In this document: piece after piece, positions 36,284 through 44,933 of the stretch
Numbering within the stretch: the stretch's first letter is position 1
Layout: each line of letters opens with the position of its first letter
Assembly (NCBI GenBank): GCA_002030015.1
Contig: LQBH01000013.1
Location: 62,001-126,000 of the forward strand
Reading direction: 5' to 3'
DNA length: 64,000 nucleotides
From: a delta proteobacterium MLS_D
GTDB lineage: Bacteria > Desulfobacterota > Syntrophia > Syntrophales > UBA2210
Translations under genes and position numbers: made by a program
Notes under the pieces: generated by a model
Databases searched by the model: none
What the model saw: the letters and a program-made list of their open reading frames with translations, nothing else
What the model was told of the DNA's origin: nothing

Positions 36284-37096
36284 TCATTTTTGCCGGGGTG
36301 CGACCGTGGCCAGCAGGTTGCGAGCCTTCGCCGCCGTTTCCGAATCAGGCGCCAGTTCGATCGCGCGTTTCAGTTCCGCCGTCGCATCGTCCCGCATGTT
36401 CATGGCGAGAAGGGCTTTACCCAGGGAATAACGGAAGTTCGCCACGTACGGCGCCTGTTTCACGCATTCCCGCAGGTGCATGAGAGCCTCGTCGGGGCGA
36501 TCGAGATTAAGCAGCAGTCTACCCGCGTTTTCGTGAATAATGGGGCTGATCCTGTTGGGACTGACATTCAGTGCTTCTGTAAAAGCGGCGAGCGCCTTCT
36601 CATAGGCGCCTTTCTCCCGGTATGCCCGACCTGTGTTGAACAGGGCGAATTCGGGCGTTTCATAGAGTACATTATCGAGGGCCTTGCGAAAAAAGGCTAC
36701 GGCTTCGTCGTAGCGACCTTCTTCAAATCGAATAAGGCCGAGATAATTATAAGCCTCCGAGTAATCGGGTTTCAGCTCAACCGCCCGCCTGAAGGCCTGG
36801 AACGAATCATCCCTGAGTCCCCGGCCCCAGAACGAGAGTCCCAGGTAATAGTAAATTTCAGGATCTTCCGGGTTCAGGCGCCGGGCTTCGAAGAGTTCCC
36901 GCAACGCCGTCGTATATTGTCCCGACTCTATATTGGCGATGCCGTTTCTCAGGTGCACATCCGCTGTTTCACGGGTATGACGGTCAGTGGCGCATCCGGC
37001 AGACAGGAAAAGCACCACGACGGCAACGGCGCAGAAGCTTCCCGCCCGGCGACGTACTGAAAGAGAGGTAGGGGTCCCGGTATTACTCTTTCGCAT
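36284..37096 (-). CDS. TPR-repeat lipoprotein (PilF/PilW-like)
   Basis: A 270-residue envelope lipoprotein. ATG 37096 is chosen; it gives a basic N-terminus and the lipobox SAGC, so Cys31 or near would be lipidated. The ATG at 37204 is upstream but inside the neighbour gene. Five to six tetratricopeptide repeats follow (AIELAPDSETAA, LGLSFWGRGL, YNYLGLIRFEEGRYDEAV, FNTGRAYREKGAYEKAL, FRYSLGKALLAM). TPR lipoproteins of this length help secretin assembly in type IV pili; the pilT-pilU pair lies 5 kb away, so that role is an inference. The gene overlaps the HD gene by 14 bases. Confidence 0.8.
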   Translation of the reverse strand: MRKSNTGTPTSLSVRRRAGSFCAVAVVVLFLSAGCATDRHTRETADVHLRNGIANIESGQYTTALRELFEARRLNPEDPEIYYYLGLSFWGRGLRDDSFQAFRRAVELKPDYSEAYNYLGLIRFEEGRYDEAVAFFRKALDNVLYETPEFALFNTGRAYREKGAYEKALAAFTEALNVSPNRISPIIHENAGRLLLNLDRPDEALMHLRECVKQAPYVANFRYSLGKALLAMNMRDDATAELKRAIELAPDSETAAKARNLLATVAPRQK

Positions 37097-37655
37097 TGAT
37101 CCACCAGTCGTCCTTGCCCTCGAACCACCAGTCCGACGAATCTGTTTCAACGATGGTATTCGCCAGCTTTCTGCCGGTTTCCGTGTGAAGTCGTTTGAGC
37201 GCATAGGCTATCCATTGCTTGCTGTACTTGTTGCCGAGATCGCCGCACTCCTTCAATTGCAGTATGAGAGCGATCTGGTCGGCGTCGCGCGCGATGAGCG
37301 ATTCCCTGGTCTCTTGCCCGTTGAATTCAGCAAGCGACGACGCTATTTCATTTCCGAATGAGAGTGTGCCGGCGAGATCGTTTACCGCTTTTTCCTCGTC
37401 CACGCGGACGTACTTCTTGTTGACGTAATTCATGTCGCCCGTCCTGGCTTCGGGAAGATCGTGAAACAGGCACAGACGGAGTATCTGCAGTTCATCGACG
37501 TCCGGTTCGAGTTTAGCAAGGGTGTACCCGATGAAAACGGTTCTCAGAACATGTTCCGATACGGATTCGCGGCCCGATCCCAGAAACTGGTATCCCGTAC
37601 GGGGCGTTCGCTGCAGCATTCCGACTTCAAATAAAAAATTCGCTATGCTCTTCAT
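37083..37655 (-). CDS. HD-domain phosphohydrolase (YfbR/YGK1-like)
   Basis: A 190-residue metal-dependent hydrolase of the HD_3 type. H34 and the HD pair in LCLFHDLPEARTGD plus the aspartate of ARDADQIA make the metal site. Relatives such as YfbR remove phosphate from 5'-deoxynucleotides. The tryptophan-rich tail (DWWFEGKDDWWIN) is also seen in family members. It overlaps the upstream small gene by four bases (ATGA) and the downstream TPR gene by 14, consistent with one transcript. Confidence 0.85.
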   Translation of the reverse strand: MKSIANFLFEVGMLQRTPRTGYQFLGSGRESVSEHVLRTVFIGYTLAKLEPDVDELQILRLCLFHDLPEARTGDMNYVNKKYVRVDEEKAVNDLAGTLSFGNEIASSLAEFNGQETRESLIARDADQIALILQLKECGDLGNKYSKQWIAYALKRLHTETGRKLANTIVETDSSDWWFEGKDDWWINAKE

Positions 37656-37918
37656 GGCGAATCCTTTTTCAGAATCTTTATGCGATTATCCATCATGGCG
37701 CTTATTTTTTTAATTTCCAGCTGGAGTGACCCGATACCCTCGGGTTTCATGGAAGCAAGCCTGTCCACCCGTTCCTTCCAGAACGTAATGGTTGAGATCT
37801 CCTGCTCACGAATTTTCTTGTCGATCCGTGCCTGTATGCTCTTGAGCAATTCCGGATCGGGATCTGGCGTGCTGGCCACTCCATCCTCCCAGAAGTGAGT
37901 GATATGCATCGACAACAT
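37652..37918 (-). CDS. Small coiled-coil hypothetical protein
   Basis: An 88-residue soluble protein of unknown function. It is charged and helical, with ELLKSIQARIDKKI and RVDRLASMKPEG suggesting two short coils. Start at ATG 37918 or ATG 37909. It is the first gene of the leftward operon ending in fusA, and its stop overlaps the HD gene start (ATGA). No paralogue is in the window. Confidence 0.55.
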   Translation of the reverse strand: MLSMHITHFWEDGVASTPDPDPELLKSIQARIDKKIREQEISTITFWKERVDRLASMKPEGIGSLQLEIKKISAMMDNRIKILKKDSP

Positions 37919-37996
37919 CGAGCTGCGATCCTATATCACTTGCCATCTCATTGCAACACCAATTCAGAAACAAAACGTCCGGAAAGCACGGACGGT

Positions 37997-38025
37997 TTGA
38001 CTTTGCGGAGTCACTGGGATATTCT
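37997..38025 (+). promoter_or_regulatory. Sigma-70 promoter of the LysM gene
   Basis: TTGACT (37997-38002), 17 bases, TATTCT (38020-38025), about 58 bases ahead of the ATG at 38084. Confidence 0.6.
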
Positions 38026-38083
38026 GCGCAGCGTGAAAGAGGGCGAGCTGAACCGGGAACGGAAGAAGTCGTGAGGGAATGAA

Positions 38084-39778
38084 ATGAAAGGGAAAGAAAT
38101 CGCATTGTCGGTGATGTTGTGCTGCTTCTTGGCGGCGGGCGTGATCCCGACCGAATGTTTCTCATCGGAAGAAACGGTGGTTCTGTCCTTTTCCAGGCAG
38201 CAGGAGGAAGCGGCGGGACCCGGAATATACCGCGTTCAGAGGGGGGATTCGCTCTATCGAATTCTCGAACGTGAGTGTTCCCTGAAGGATGATGAGATTC
38301 CCCGGATGCTTGAAAAGGTCAAGCAGATCAACCCATCAATTAAAAACATTGACGTGATTTTTCCCGGACAGGAAATCCTGTTGCCGGCAGCGTCCGAAAC
38401 AGGGGATTCTGATGATGCAACCGGGACTCCTTCCGTGAACGGGGAAAGCAAAGAACAAGTAATGGACGACGGTGAATCTGCCGAACGGTCGACAATTCTC
38501 TATACCGTCAGGCCCGGTGACAGCCTCGGAGAAATACTTCACAGGCTCTTCGACATACAAAGCGGTGAAATGAATCGATGCCTCGAGGCCGTAGCCGCCG
38601 CGAATCCGGGAATAACCGATATCAACAGGATTTATCCGGGCCAGAAGCTCACGTTTCCTGATTTTTCGGCGTCTTCGGCGGATACCGCCGGACAGGTGCT
38701 CAGTGAACAGAATGAAAATACTTTATTTACCCTGACTGCGTCGGAATCACTGCCATTCCTGGAAGAAATATTTATCGCGCTTGGTGCGGATATCGTAACC
38801 GAAGGAAACTGGTATATTCCCCTCGCATCGTCGGGCAGAATAACCATTGACTGTGCACGTGTTCCTGTCGCGTCGTTTCCCGACGGGCACCGTATCCTGA
38901 TGGACTGCGCGGGACTGATTCCTTCCTCGGTCGTGGGAACACTCCGTGAGCAGTGGAACAATTACCATGTCATTGCCTGCGGTGATGCCGCGGACCCGCT
39001 CGCAATCATTGACGGAATGGCCGATATGCAGCACGTTCCGCTGGTCGTTGAAAAAACCGGCCGAATGGCCGGCATACCGGGAAATCCCGACGTGCAGATC
39101 TTTTTCGATCGAACAGTCAGGGCTTCTTCAGGTAAAACCGCGGGAATTCGGCTGCTTGATGATGCAGATGAGCCGTTGCCGGACGGGTTGAGCGCCGCAA
39201 TAGGCGCACGGGGTACGACTGTTATCGAAATTTCGGAATCATCGCTGTATTCGCCGTCCTTCGATAGTGTCGCGACACCGGCTTATCCTGCCCGGCTGGA
39301 AGGTCGGACGCCCGTCGATATGGCAATGGAAATTCTTCGATTTGCGGGGCTTGAGGTGCGACGTAACGCAGACGTACCGGTTTTCGTTTCGTCTGAAGAC
39401 GGCTTCAACCTCTCCGTTTCGGCTGACCTGTACCTGGAGCGGGCCGACGGGGCGCTTCTGCTGACGTCGCGGAGTCTGCCTCCCCAGTTTCTTGCTATTC
39501 TCACGGAACGTGGATTCCGGGTACTCGAACTTTCGAAAATGACCCCTGGTGAGGCCATGATCGAACAGGTCGCACGCGCGGCGGGCCTGCCCGTCGAAAA
39601 AAAATATTTTAAATTTTCGCTTTTTCCGGAAAACCCCGACCGGCTTGACCATGTGAGATTTTCAGCAGTCAGGGTCGACGGAAAAGACGGTTCCCTTTAT
39701 TTTGTCGAAGATTCCTTCGATGCCGTATTTTACCGGTTTTTGGTCAACCGGTGGAAAGTATTCGTGGTTGTCTATTGA
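38084..39778 (+). CDS. Exported protein with two LysM domains
   Basis: A 564-residue protein. A signal peptide runs to about residue 27 (FLAAGVIPTECFSS). Two LysM murein-binding domains lie at about 46-105 (YRVQRGDSLYRIL, then VIFPGQEILLP) and 142-200 (YTVRPGDSLGEIL, then RIYPGQKLTFP). The remaining 360 residues contain no named domain; short alternating strands suggest a repeated alpha/beta fold. It is probably held to the cell wall in the periplasm. The next gene begins two bases after its stop, so they are co-transcribed. Confidence 0.75.
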   Translation: MKGKEIALSVMLCCFLAAGVIPTECFSSEETVVLSFSRQQEEAAGPGIYRVQRGDSLYRILERECSLKDDEIPRMLEKVKQINPSIKNIDVIFPGQEILLPAASETGDSDDATGTPSVNGESKEQVMDDGESAERSTILYTVRPGDSLGEILHRLFDIQSGEMNRCLEAVAAANPGITDINRIYPGQKLTFPDFSASSADTAGQVLSEQNENTLFTLTASESLPFLEEIFIALGADIVTEGNWYIPLASSGRITIDCARVPVASFPDGHRILMDCAGLIPSSVVGTLREQWNNYHVIACGDAADPLAIIDGMADMQHVPLVVEKTGRMAGIPGNPDVQIFFDRTVRASSGKTAGIRLLDDADEPLPDGLSAAIGARGTTVIEISESSLYSPSFDSVATPAYPARLEGRTPVDMAMEILRFAGLEVRRNADVPVFVSSEDGFNLSVSADLYLERADGALLLTSRSLPPQFLAILTERGFRVLELSKMTPGEAMIEQVARAAGLPVEKKYFKFSLFPENPDRLDHVRFSAVRVDGKDGSLYFVEDSFDAVFYRFLVNRWKVFVVVY

Positions 39779-39780
39779 GC

Positions 39781-40803
39781 GTGAAAGCGATCGGGCTGTT
39801 TTCGGGAGGCCTGGACAGTATTCTTGCCGTAGAAGTGCTACGTGAACAAGACGTTGACATTGCCGGTGTGACCTTCGAGACGCCCTTTTTCAGTGCCGAG
39901 CGGGCCCGGAAAATCGCCGGGGCCATCGATCTGCCGTTGCGGGTGATCGACATAACCCGGCCCCACCTTTCCATGCTGCAGGACCCACCCCACGGTTACG
40001 GCAAAAACATGAATCCCTGCATCGATTGCCACGCCCTGATGCTTGAAACGGCGGGGAAAATCATGACCGAGACGGGGGCTGATTTCATTTTCACCGGCGA
40101 GGTGGTGGGACAGCGCCCCATGTCGCAGACGGGAAAATCACTGCGCCAGGTGGCGAAACTGTCGGGGTACGGTGATTTTATTCTGAGGCCGTTGAGTGCG
40201 CTTCTTCTTCCTGAAACGGTTCCCGAGATGGAGGGAAAGGTAGAGCGACAGAAACTTCTCGACATTCAGGGACGGGGAAGAAAACGACAGATGGCGCTTG
40301 CCGATCGATACGGCATTTCGTCCTATCCCGCGCCGGGAGGAGGTTGCCTGCTCACGGACCCGGGTTTCTCGGAACGGTTGCGTGACCTGATGCGTTCCTG
40401 TCCCGATCCGTCGGTACGCGACATAGAGCTGCTCAAACTGGGAAGACACCTCAGAATCAGCAGCGACGTCAAGATAGCAGTCGGCCGAAACAGGGATGAA
40501 AACGAGGCGATCCTGGGAATCACGCGCGAGAGCGACATTATTCTCAGTGTGAGGAATGTACCGGGTCCCGTGGTCATTATTCCCGGCGGCGCCGGTATGG
40601 AGGAAGTTGAACGCGCCGCCGCAGTATGCGCCTTTTACAGTGATGCTTCACGGGACGCCCACGTTTATGTCCTGGCCAGAGGAAACCACGCCGAGCGGGT
40701 CGTGGAGACAATGCCGATGGACGCGCAGGAAGTGCGTTCCATGATCATAGAACACCGTCCGAAAAACAAAAATGTCGGCATCGTCAATTCGAACAAGTCG
40801 TGA
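39781..40803 (+). CDS. ATP-pyrophosphatase, tRNA-thiolation-like (ThiI/MnmA-type)
   Basis: A 340-residue enzyme of the PP-loop ATPase group. GTG 39781 (or TTG 39775) starts it. The PP-loop is FSGGLDS at residues 7-13. A cysteine pair in NPCIDCHALML (about 79-82) and a further cysteine in APGGGCLLTD (about 186) match the catalytic and sulfur-accepting cysteines of tRNA thiolases; the GEVVGQRPMSQ motif follows. The last 100 residues are not assigned by eye. It is not a true MnmA, which lacks the PGGGC motif. Whether it modifies tRNA is unproven. Confidence 0.7.
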   Translation: MKAIGLFSGGLDSILAVEVLREQDVDIAGVTFETPFFSAERARKIAGAIDLPLRVIDITRPHLSMLQDPPHGYGKNMNPCIDCHALMLETAGKIMTETGADFIFTGEVVGQRPMSQTGKSLRQVAKLSGYGDFILRPLSALLLPETVPEMEGKVERQKLLDIQGRGRKRQMALADRYGISSYPAPGGGCLLTDPGFSERLRDLMRSCPDPSVRDIELLKLGRHLRISSDVKIAVGRNRDENEAILGITRESDIILSVRNVPGPVVIIPGGAGMEEVERAAAVCAFYSDASRDAHVYVLARGNHAERVVETMPMDAQEVRSMIIEHRPKNKNVGIVNSNKS

Positions 40804-40824
40804 ACATATGGAAGCACGCGCCCG

Positions 40825-42339
40825 TCAGGGTCTGTGCTCGGGTCTCAGCAGGTCTTCCACTGTCTTGACGGGAGCGAACGTGACAAGAGGAACCTCGATG
40901 AAGACGGTGTTCCATCGCGCCATCGATCCGTTCCAGAGTCCCGGAAGTTCGAGCGCTTTCAGTGGCTGTCCCCGGTATGTCTTTTCCGCTACCATGAATG
41001 CTTCGCCATCCCGAAATCGGTACAGGTCGAAGCTTTTTCCCCGGAAATCTTTCAGCCCGCAGGCGATATCCACGGGATTGAAGTGCGTTGAAGAGTTCCA
41101 GATTGATCGCTGTTCTTCAGATGTGCTGTTGACCTGATTTTTCTCGACGATTTGGAGCGTCACCGACCCGTCGTCCTCGTTCACCCAGAAGGGGCCGCCG
41201 CCCGGTTCTCCCTCGTTCTTCACCATGCCGCAGACCCTGATGGGACGGTTCAGGCTTCGAAAAAGGAACTCAGCCTTTTCGGCGGCGCCGAGATGCCGGT
41301 AGGAAGCGGGAGGATGAAGGCAGAACGATTCCCGGCAGAAGCTCTCGACTTCGTCGATAGTCTCGTCGTCGGGAATTGCGAGCGCCTCAAGACGCCGCAA
41401 ATAGTCGAATGCTTTTCTCTGCAGGTGCAGGAGACAGCCTCCCAGTACTTTCTTGTAATAGACGACGTCAGGCTTGAGGCGGTCCGGAACAACGTTGTCT
41501 ATATTCTTGATAAACACAATGTCGCTCTCAAGCTCGTTGAGGTTTTTCAACAAGGCTCCATGCCCGCCAGGGCGGAAGAGCAGGCGGCCTTTATCGTTCC
41601 TGAACGGTTCTCCGTACAGAGTCGCCGCCAGGGTATTCGTGGAAGGGTGCTGCGGGGTCACCGAGACGTCGAATGTCACGCCCCGTTTTTCTTCGTGGAA
41701 GCCGCGAACCAGGTTGATGTGATGTTCCGCGTCTTTCAGGTGTTCCGGCGAAAAGGTGAAATGAACGCGGCAGGTTCCCGCTTCGTCGGCGATGTGCATG
41801 GCCGCCTCCGCGAGCTGTTCTTCGAGGGCGGTGCGAATATCTTCGTCGCTGTAACGGTGAAAGGGAACAAGGGCCTTCGGCGACGCGCCGAGATTGAGAC
41901 CGCGCTCCGTCAGCAGGTACTCGATGGCACTGTCGAATCCAAGGTCCGTTGTGGAAAGGCCGTTCTTTTTCATTATCTCGATCAGTGCGGAGTAAAAGGG
42001 ATAACGGGGAAGGACGTTCAGGAATTTTCTCCGCTCGACGGCGTCCTGCAGATCTCTCAGGCGAAACCAGTTTTGGAACATTCTCGTCGCGGCCCCGGAG
42101 GCGGGTACGAATTTCGTGAACCGCCCTTCCGCGGCAGCTTCGTCGCAGAGCGCCGCGAACCCGGCCGCAGTTATTTCATCAACGGCTTTGATGCCGTCTC
42201 CCTTCGTACAGGGTCTGTTCAGGGCAAGGGGACGGGGGCCCCGCGAGATACGATCCAGCTGGTCTTTCAGGTCGGCTTCCCTGACGCCCATCGAAGCACT
42301 ATCGACACGGTCGTTGTTTGTGAAAAACGTTTCAGCCAT
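40825..42339 (-). CDS. DUF4301 protein
   Basis: A 504-residue cytosolic protein matching DUF4301, of unknown function. The nucleotide-like pieces seen are KFVPASGAATRM, LVPFHRY, PGGHGALLKNL and the tyrosine-rich YYKKVLGGCLLHL block; the first resembles the consensus of nucleotidyltransferases that handle sugars (SGAATRMF), so an enzyme acting on a sugar-phosphate is possible. Start ATG 42339. It is convergent with the ATP-pyrophosphatase (21-base gap) and divergent from pilT. Confidence 0.78.
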   Translation of the reverse strand: MAETFFTNNDRVDSASMGVREADLKDQLDRISRGPRPLALNRPCTKGDGIKAVDEITAAGFAALCDEAAAEGRFTKFVPASGAATRMFQNWFRLRDLQDAVERRKFLNVLPRYPFYSALIEIMKKNGLSTTDLGFDSAIEYLLTERGLNLGASPKALVPFHRYSDEDIRTALEEQLAEAAMHIADEAGTCRVHFTFSPEHLKDAEHHINLVRGFHEEKRGVTFDVSVTPQHPSTNTLAATLYGEPFRNDKGRLLFRPGGHGALLKNLNELESDIVFIKNIDNVVPDRLKPDVVYYKKVLGGCLLHLQRKAFDYLRRLEALAIPDDETIDEVESFCRESFCLHPPASYRHLGAAEKAEFLFRSLNRPIRVCGMVKNEGEPGGGPFWVNEDDGSVTLQIVEKNQVNSTSEEQRSIWNSSTHFNPVDIACGLKDFRGKSFDLYRFRDGEAFMVAEKTYRGQPLKALELPGLWNGSMARWNTVFIEVPLVTFAPVKTVEDLLRPEHRP

Positions 42340-42393
42340 GATTATATTCCTTCGGCGGAGATCCGGTATTTTTTCACGTCCGCCTGTTATCGC

Positions 42394-42423
42394 TTGACAA
42401 AGAGACAGGCCCCTTTTTATAGT
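42394..42423 (+). promoter_or_regulatory. Sigma-70 promoter of pilT
   Basis: TTGACA (42394-42399), 18 bases, TATAGT (42418-42423). The pilT leader is then about 118 bases and contains TCCGTACGGA, a 10-base palindrome. Confidence 0.6.
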
Positions 42424-42547
42424 TACTAACCGTTTTTGTATCGCAATAGTCCGTACGGAACGGTCGGCTCAGCGTCCTGAGAGTATAAACAAACAGATAC
42501 TCCAAGTCAAAAAACCTTCGACGACGACAACACAGAGGAGAATGGTC

Positions 42548-43630
42548 ATGGCGCAGATTGATGCTTTTTTCAAACTCATGAATGAACAGGGTGCTTCGGA
42601 CCTTCATCTGGTTTCGGGGCAGCAGCCGGTCATCCGTATTCGGGGCGACATGGAACGGGTCAAGTACCAGGAACTTGAGAATGATTCTCTCAAGGCTATG
42701 CTGTACGAAATAACGCCGGAACATAAGATTAAGCAGTTCGAAGAAACGGGAGACGTCGACTTCGCCTACGAGATACCGGATCTTGCCCGGTACCGAGCGA
42801 ATTTCTTTCAGCAGAAATACGGAGTTGCCGCCGTTTTCAGGGAAATTCCGAGTACGATTCTGAGTGCCGATCAACTTGGCCTGCCGCCGGTCATTAAGAA
42901 ACTCGCCTCGCTGCCGCGCGGGCTTGTGCTGGTGACGGGACCGACCGGAAGCGGGAAATCGACGACACTCGCCGCCATAGTCGACGAAGTCAACAAGACG
43001 AGAAAAGACCATATCATTACTGTTGAGGATCCGATCGAGTTCGTTCACCAGAGCAAAAGCTGCATTGTCAACCACCGGGAGGTGGGCATTCATACGAAGT
43101 CTTTTTCGGCTGCTCTCAGGGGCGCGTTGCGTGAGGACCCGGACGTTATTCTTGTCGGAGAAATGAGGGACCTCGAGACCATATCGCTTGCCGTGGAAGC
43201 CGCCTCTACGGGGCACCTTGTTTTCGGGACGCTGCACACCACCAGCGCGGCCAAGACCCTTGACCGCGTCGTCGAAGTGTTTCCCGCCAGTCAGCAGGAA
43301 CAGATACGTTCAACCCTGGCCGACGGCATAAGGGCCGTCATAGCCCAGGTGCTGTTTAAGCGCGTTGACAAGCCGGGTCGTTGCGCGGCCCTGGAAATCC
43401 TGATCGCCACTCCGGCCGTTCGAAACCTCATCAGAGAGGCGAAAACCTACCAGATTCCGTCCATGATCCAGACAGGCCGAAAGTACGGCATGCAACTGCT
43501 CGACGACTCAATCATGGAACTGCTGCAGAAAGGCTGGATCGGTCCGGACGACGCCTACACGAAATCGAACGACAAGGCAAAGTTCAGACCGTATCTGAAG
43601 AATCCGCCGACCGATTTCACGGAGGTTTAA
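42548..43630 (+). CDS. pilT: Type IV pilus retraction ATPase PilT
   Basis: A 360-residue hexameric motor that retracts type IV pili. ATG 42548 is chosen because GAGGAG lies 7 bases ahead; ATG 42542 would be too close. Walker A is GPTGSGKST, the Asp box is TVEDPIEF, Walker B ILVGEMRD and the His box TLHTTSAAKTLDR. AVRNLIREAKTYQIPSMIQTG carries the AIRNLIRE-type motif of true retraction motors. Length is normal for PilT. pilU and a pseudo-receiver follow. Confidence 0.96.
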   Translation: MAQIDAFFKLMNEQGASDLHLVSGQQPVIRIRGDMERVKYQELENDSLKAMLYEITPEHKIKQFEETGDVDFAYEIPDLARYRANFFQQKYGVAAVFREIPSTILSADQLGLPPVIKKLASLPRGLVLVTGPTGSGKSTTLAAIVDEVNKTRKDHIITVEDPIEFVHQSKSCIVNHREVGIHTKSFSAALRGALREDPDVILVGEMRDLETISLAVEAASTGHLVFGTLHTTSAAKTLDRVVEVFPASQQEQIRSTLADGIRAVIAQVLFKRVDKPGRCAALEILIATPAVRNLIREAKTYQIPSMIQTGRKYGMQLLDDSIMELLQKGWIGPDDAYTKSNDKAKFRPYLKNPPTDFTEV

Positions 43631-43735
43631 GCGAAGACCGGACGGAACGCGGCTGTTGTTCTCCACGGTGGCTTCATCGATGCAACCGCACCGGCCGGTA
43701 CCCGGCCGGAAAGCTGGCGAAGGGGAGAGTAAGTC

Positions 43736-44911
43736 ATGAGAAAACAGGAAATGGACTTTATTCTGGGACGGATGCTTGATGCGCAGAAAAATGTTTCCGA
43801 TCTGAATGTGACCGTGGGCAAACCATTCCAGGTGGAGAGCTCGGGCCAGCTCACGGCGGTCGACATGGATCCGTCCTTTGAACGGTTGACGTCTTTTCAG
43901 ACGGAGATCATGGCACTGAACCTCATCAACCAGGACAGGAGATTGACGGAGTTCCTGGTAAGGCAGGGATCGTGCGATTCATCCTACGAGTTGCCCGGAA
44001 AGGCCCGCTTCAGGGTGAATATTTTTTCCCAGCGGGGCAGTTACTCCATCGTTCTCCGCAAGCTGGAAACGGAAATTCCCACCAGGCAGCAGTTGAATCT
44101 GCCCGAAGCGTTTGAGAAAATGTCGCAGGAAAAGAACGGCATCATTCTGGTGACGGGTGCCACGGGAAGCGGCAAATCGACATCGCTGGCGGCGCTGCTC
44201 AACGACGTCAATGAAGAGAAATCAGTCCATATCATCACGCTCGAGGATCCCGTCGAATTCCAGCATCGCCATAAAAAGGCGACTTTCAACCAGCGTGAGC
44301 TGGGAACGGATTTCGATTCGTTCGCGAACGGTCTTCGGGCGGCGCTCAGGCAGGCTCCCAAGGTGATTCTCGTCGGCGAGATGCGGGACAGGGAGACGGT
44401 GGAGATAGGTCTCAGCGCCGCCGAAACGGGACACCTGGTGCTGAGCACGCTTCATACCGTGGACGCGGGGCAGACGATCAACCGTATTCTCGGTATGTTT
44501 TCCACGGAGGAGGAGCGGCAGATACGCATCAGGCTGGCGGACACGGTCCGCTGGATTGTCTGCCAGCGACTGCTGCCGAAAGAAGGGGGAGGCAGGGTGG
44601 CAGCCTTCGAAATTATGGGAAGCAACCTGCGCGTGAAGGATACGATTCTGCACGGTGAGTCGGAAGGCAAGACCTACCGCGAAATTATCGAGGCAAGCCA
44701 GGCCTTTGGCATGATTACCTTTGATGATTACATTATCAAGTTGTACGAGGAAGAGCAGATTTCCGAAGAGACGGCCCTTGCCTACGCGACGACGCGGGGC
44801 GTTGTCAACCGTGGTATCGACGGGATCAAGGCCAGACGGGGCGAGGCCACCACGGGGATAGACGGGCTTGAAGTGGACACGGATTACGGCAGAGACCGGA
44901 GAAAGTGGTGA
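43736..44911 (+). CDS. pilU: Second retraction ATPase, PilU-like
   Basis: A 391-residue paralogue of pilT. Walker A GATGSGKST, Asp box LEDPVEF, Walker B ILVGEMRD and His box TLHTVDAGQT are intact, so it should hydrolyse ATP. The C-terminal AIRNLIRE motif of PilT is replaced by SNLRVKDTILHGESEGK, the PilU-like form. PilU needs PilT to retract pili. It starts 105 bases after pilT in the same direction. The gap contains a CCGGCCGG-TAC-CCGGCCGG repeat. Confidence 0.85.
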   Translation: MRKQEMDFILGRMLDAQKNVSDLNVTVGKPFQVESSGQLTAVDMDPSFERLTSFQTEIMALNLINQDRRLTEFLVRQGSCDSSYELPGKARFRVNIFSQRGSYSIVLRKLETEIPTRQQLNLPEAFEKMSQEKNGIILVTGATGSGKSTSLAALLNDVNEEKSVHIITLEDPVEFQHRHKKATFNQRELGTDFDSFANGLRAALRQAPKVILVGEMRDRETVEIGLSAAETGHLVLSTLHTVDAGQTINRILGMFSTEEERQIRIRLADTVRWIVCQRLLPKEGGGRVAAFEIMGSNLRVKDTILHGESEGKTYREIIEASQAFGMITFDDYIIKLYEEEQISEETALAYATTRGVVNRGIDGIKARRGEATTGIDGLEVDTDYGRDRRKW

Positions 44912-44933
44912 GACAAGGGGGAAGGAGCATACC

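Noticed and set aside
41152-42429. 425-codon frame on the plus strand opposite DUF4301
   Set aside because: It mirrors a well-supported gene, has no family motif, and arises from GC-rich codon bias.
43690-43709. CCGGCCGG-TAC-CCGGCCGG repeat between pilT and pilU as a terminator
   Set aside because: No T-run follows on either strand; each half is also self-complementary, so it is left as a note.
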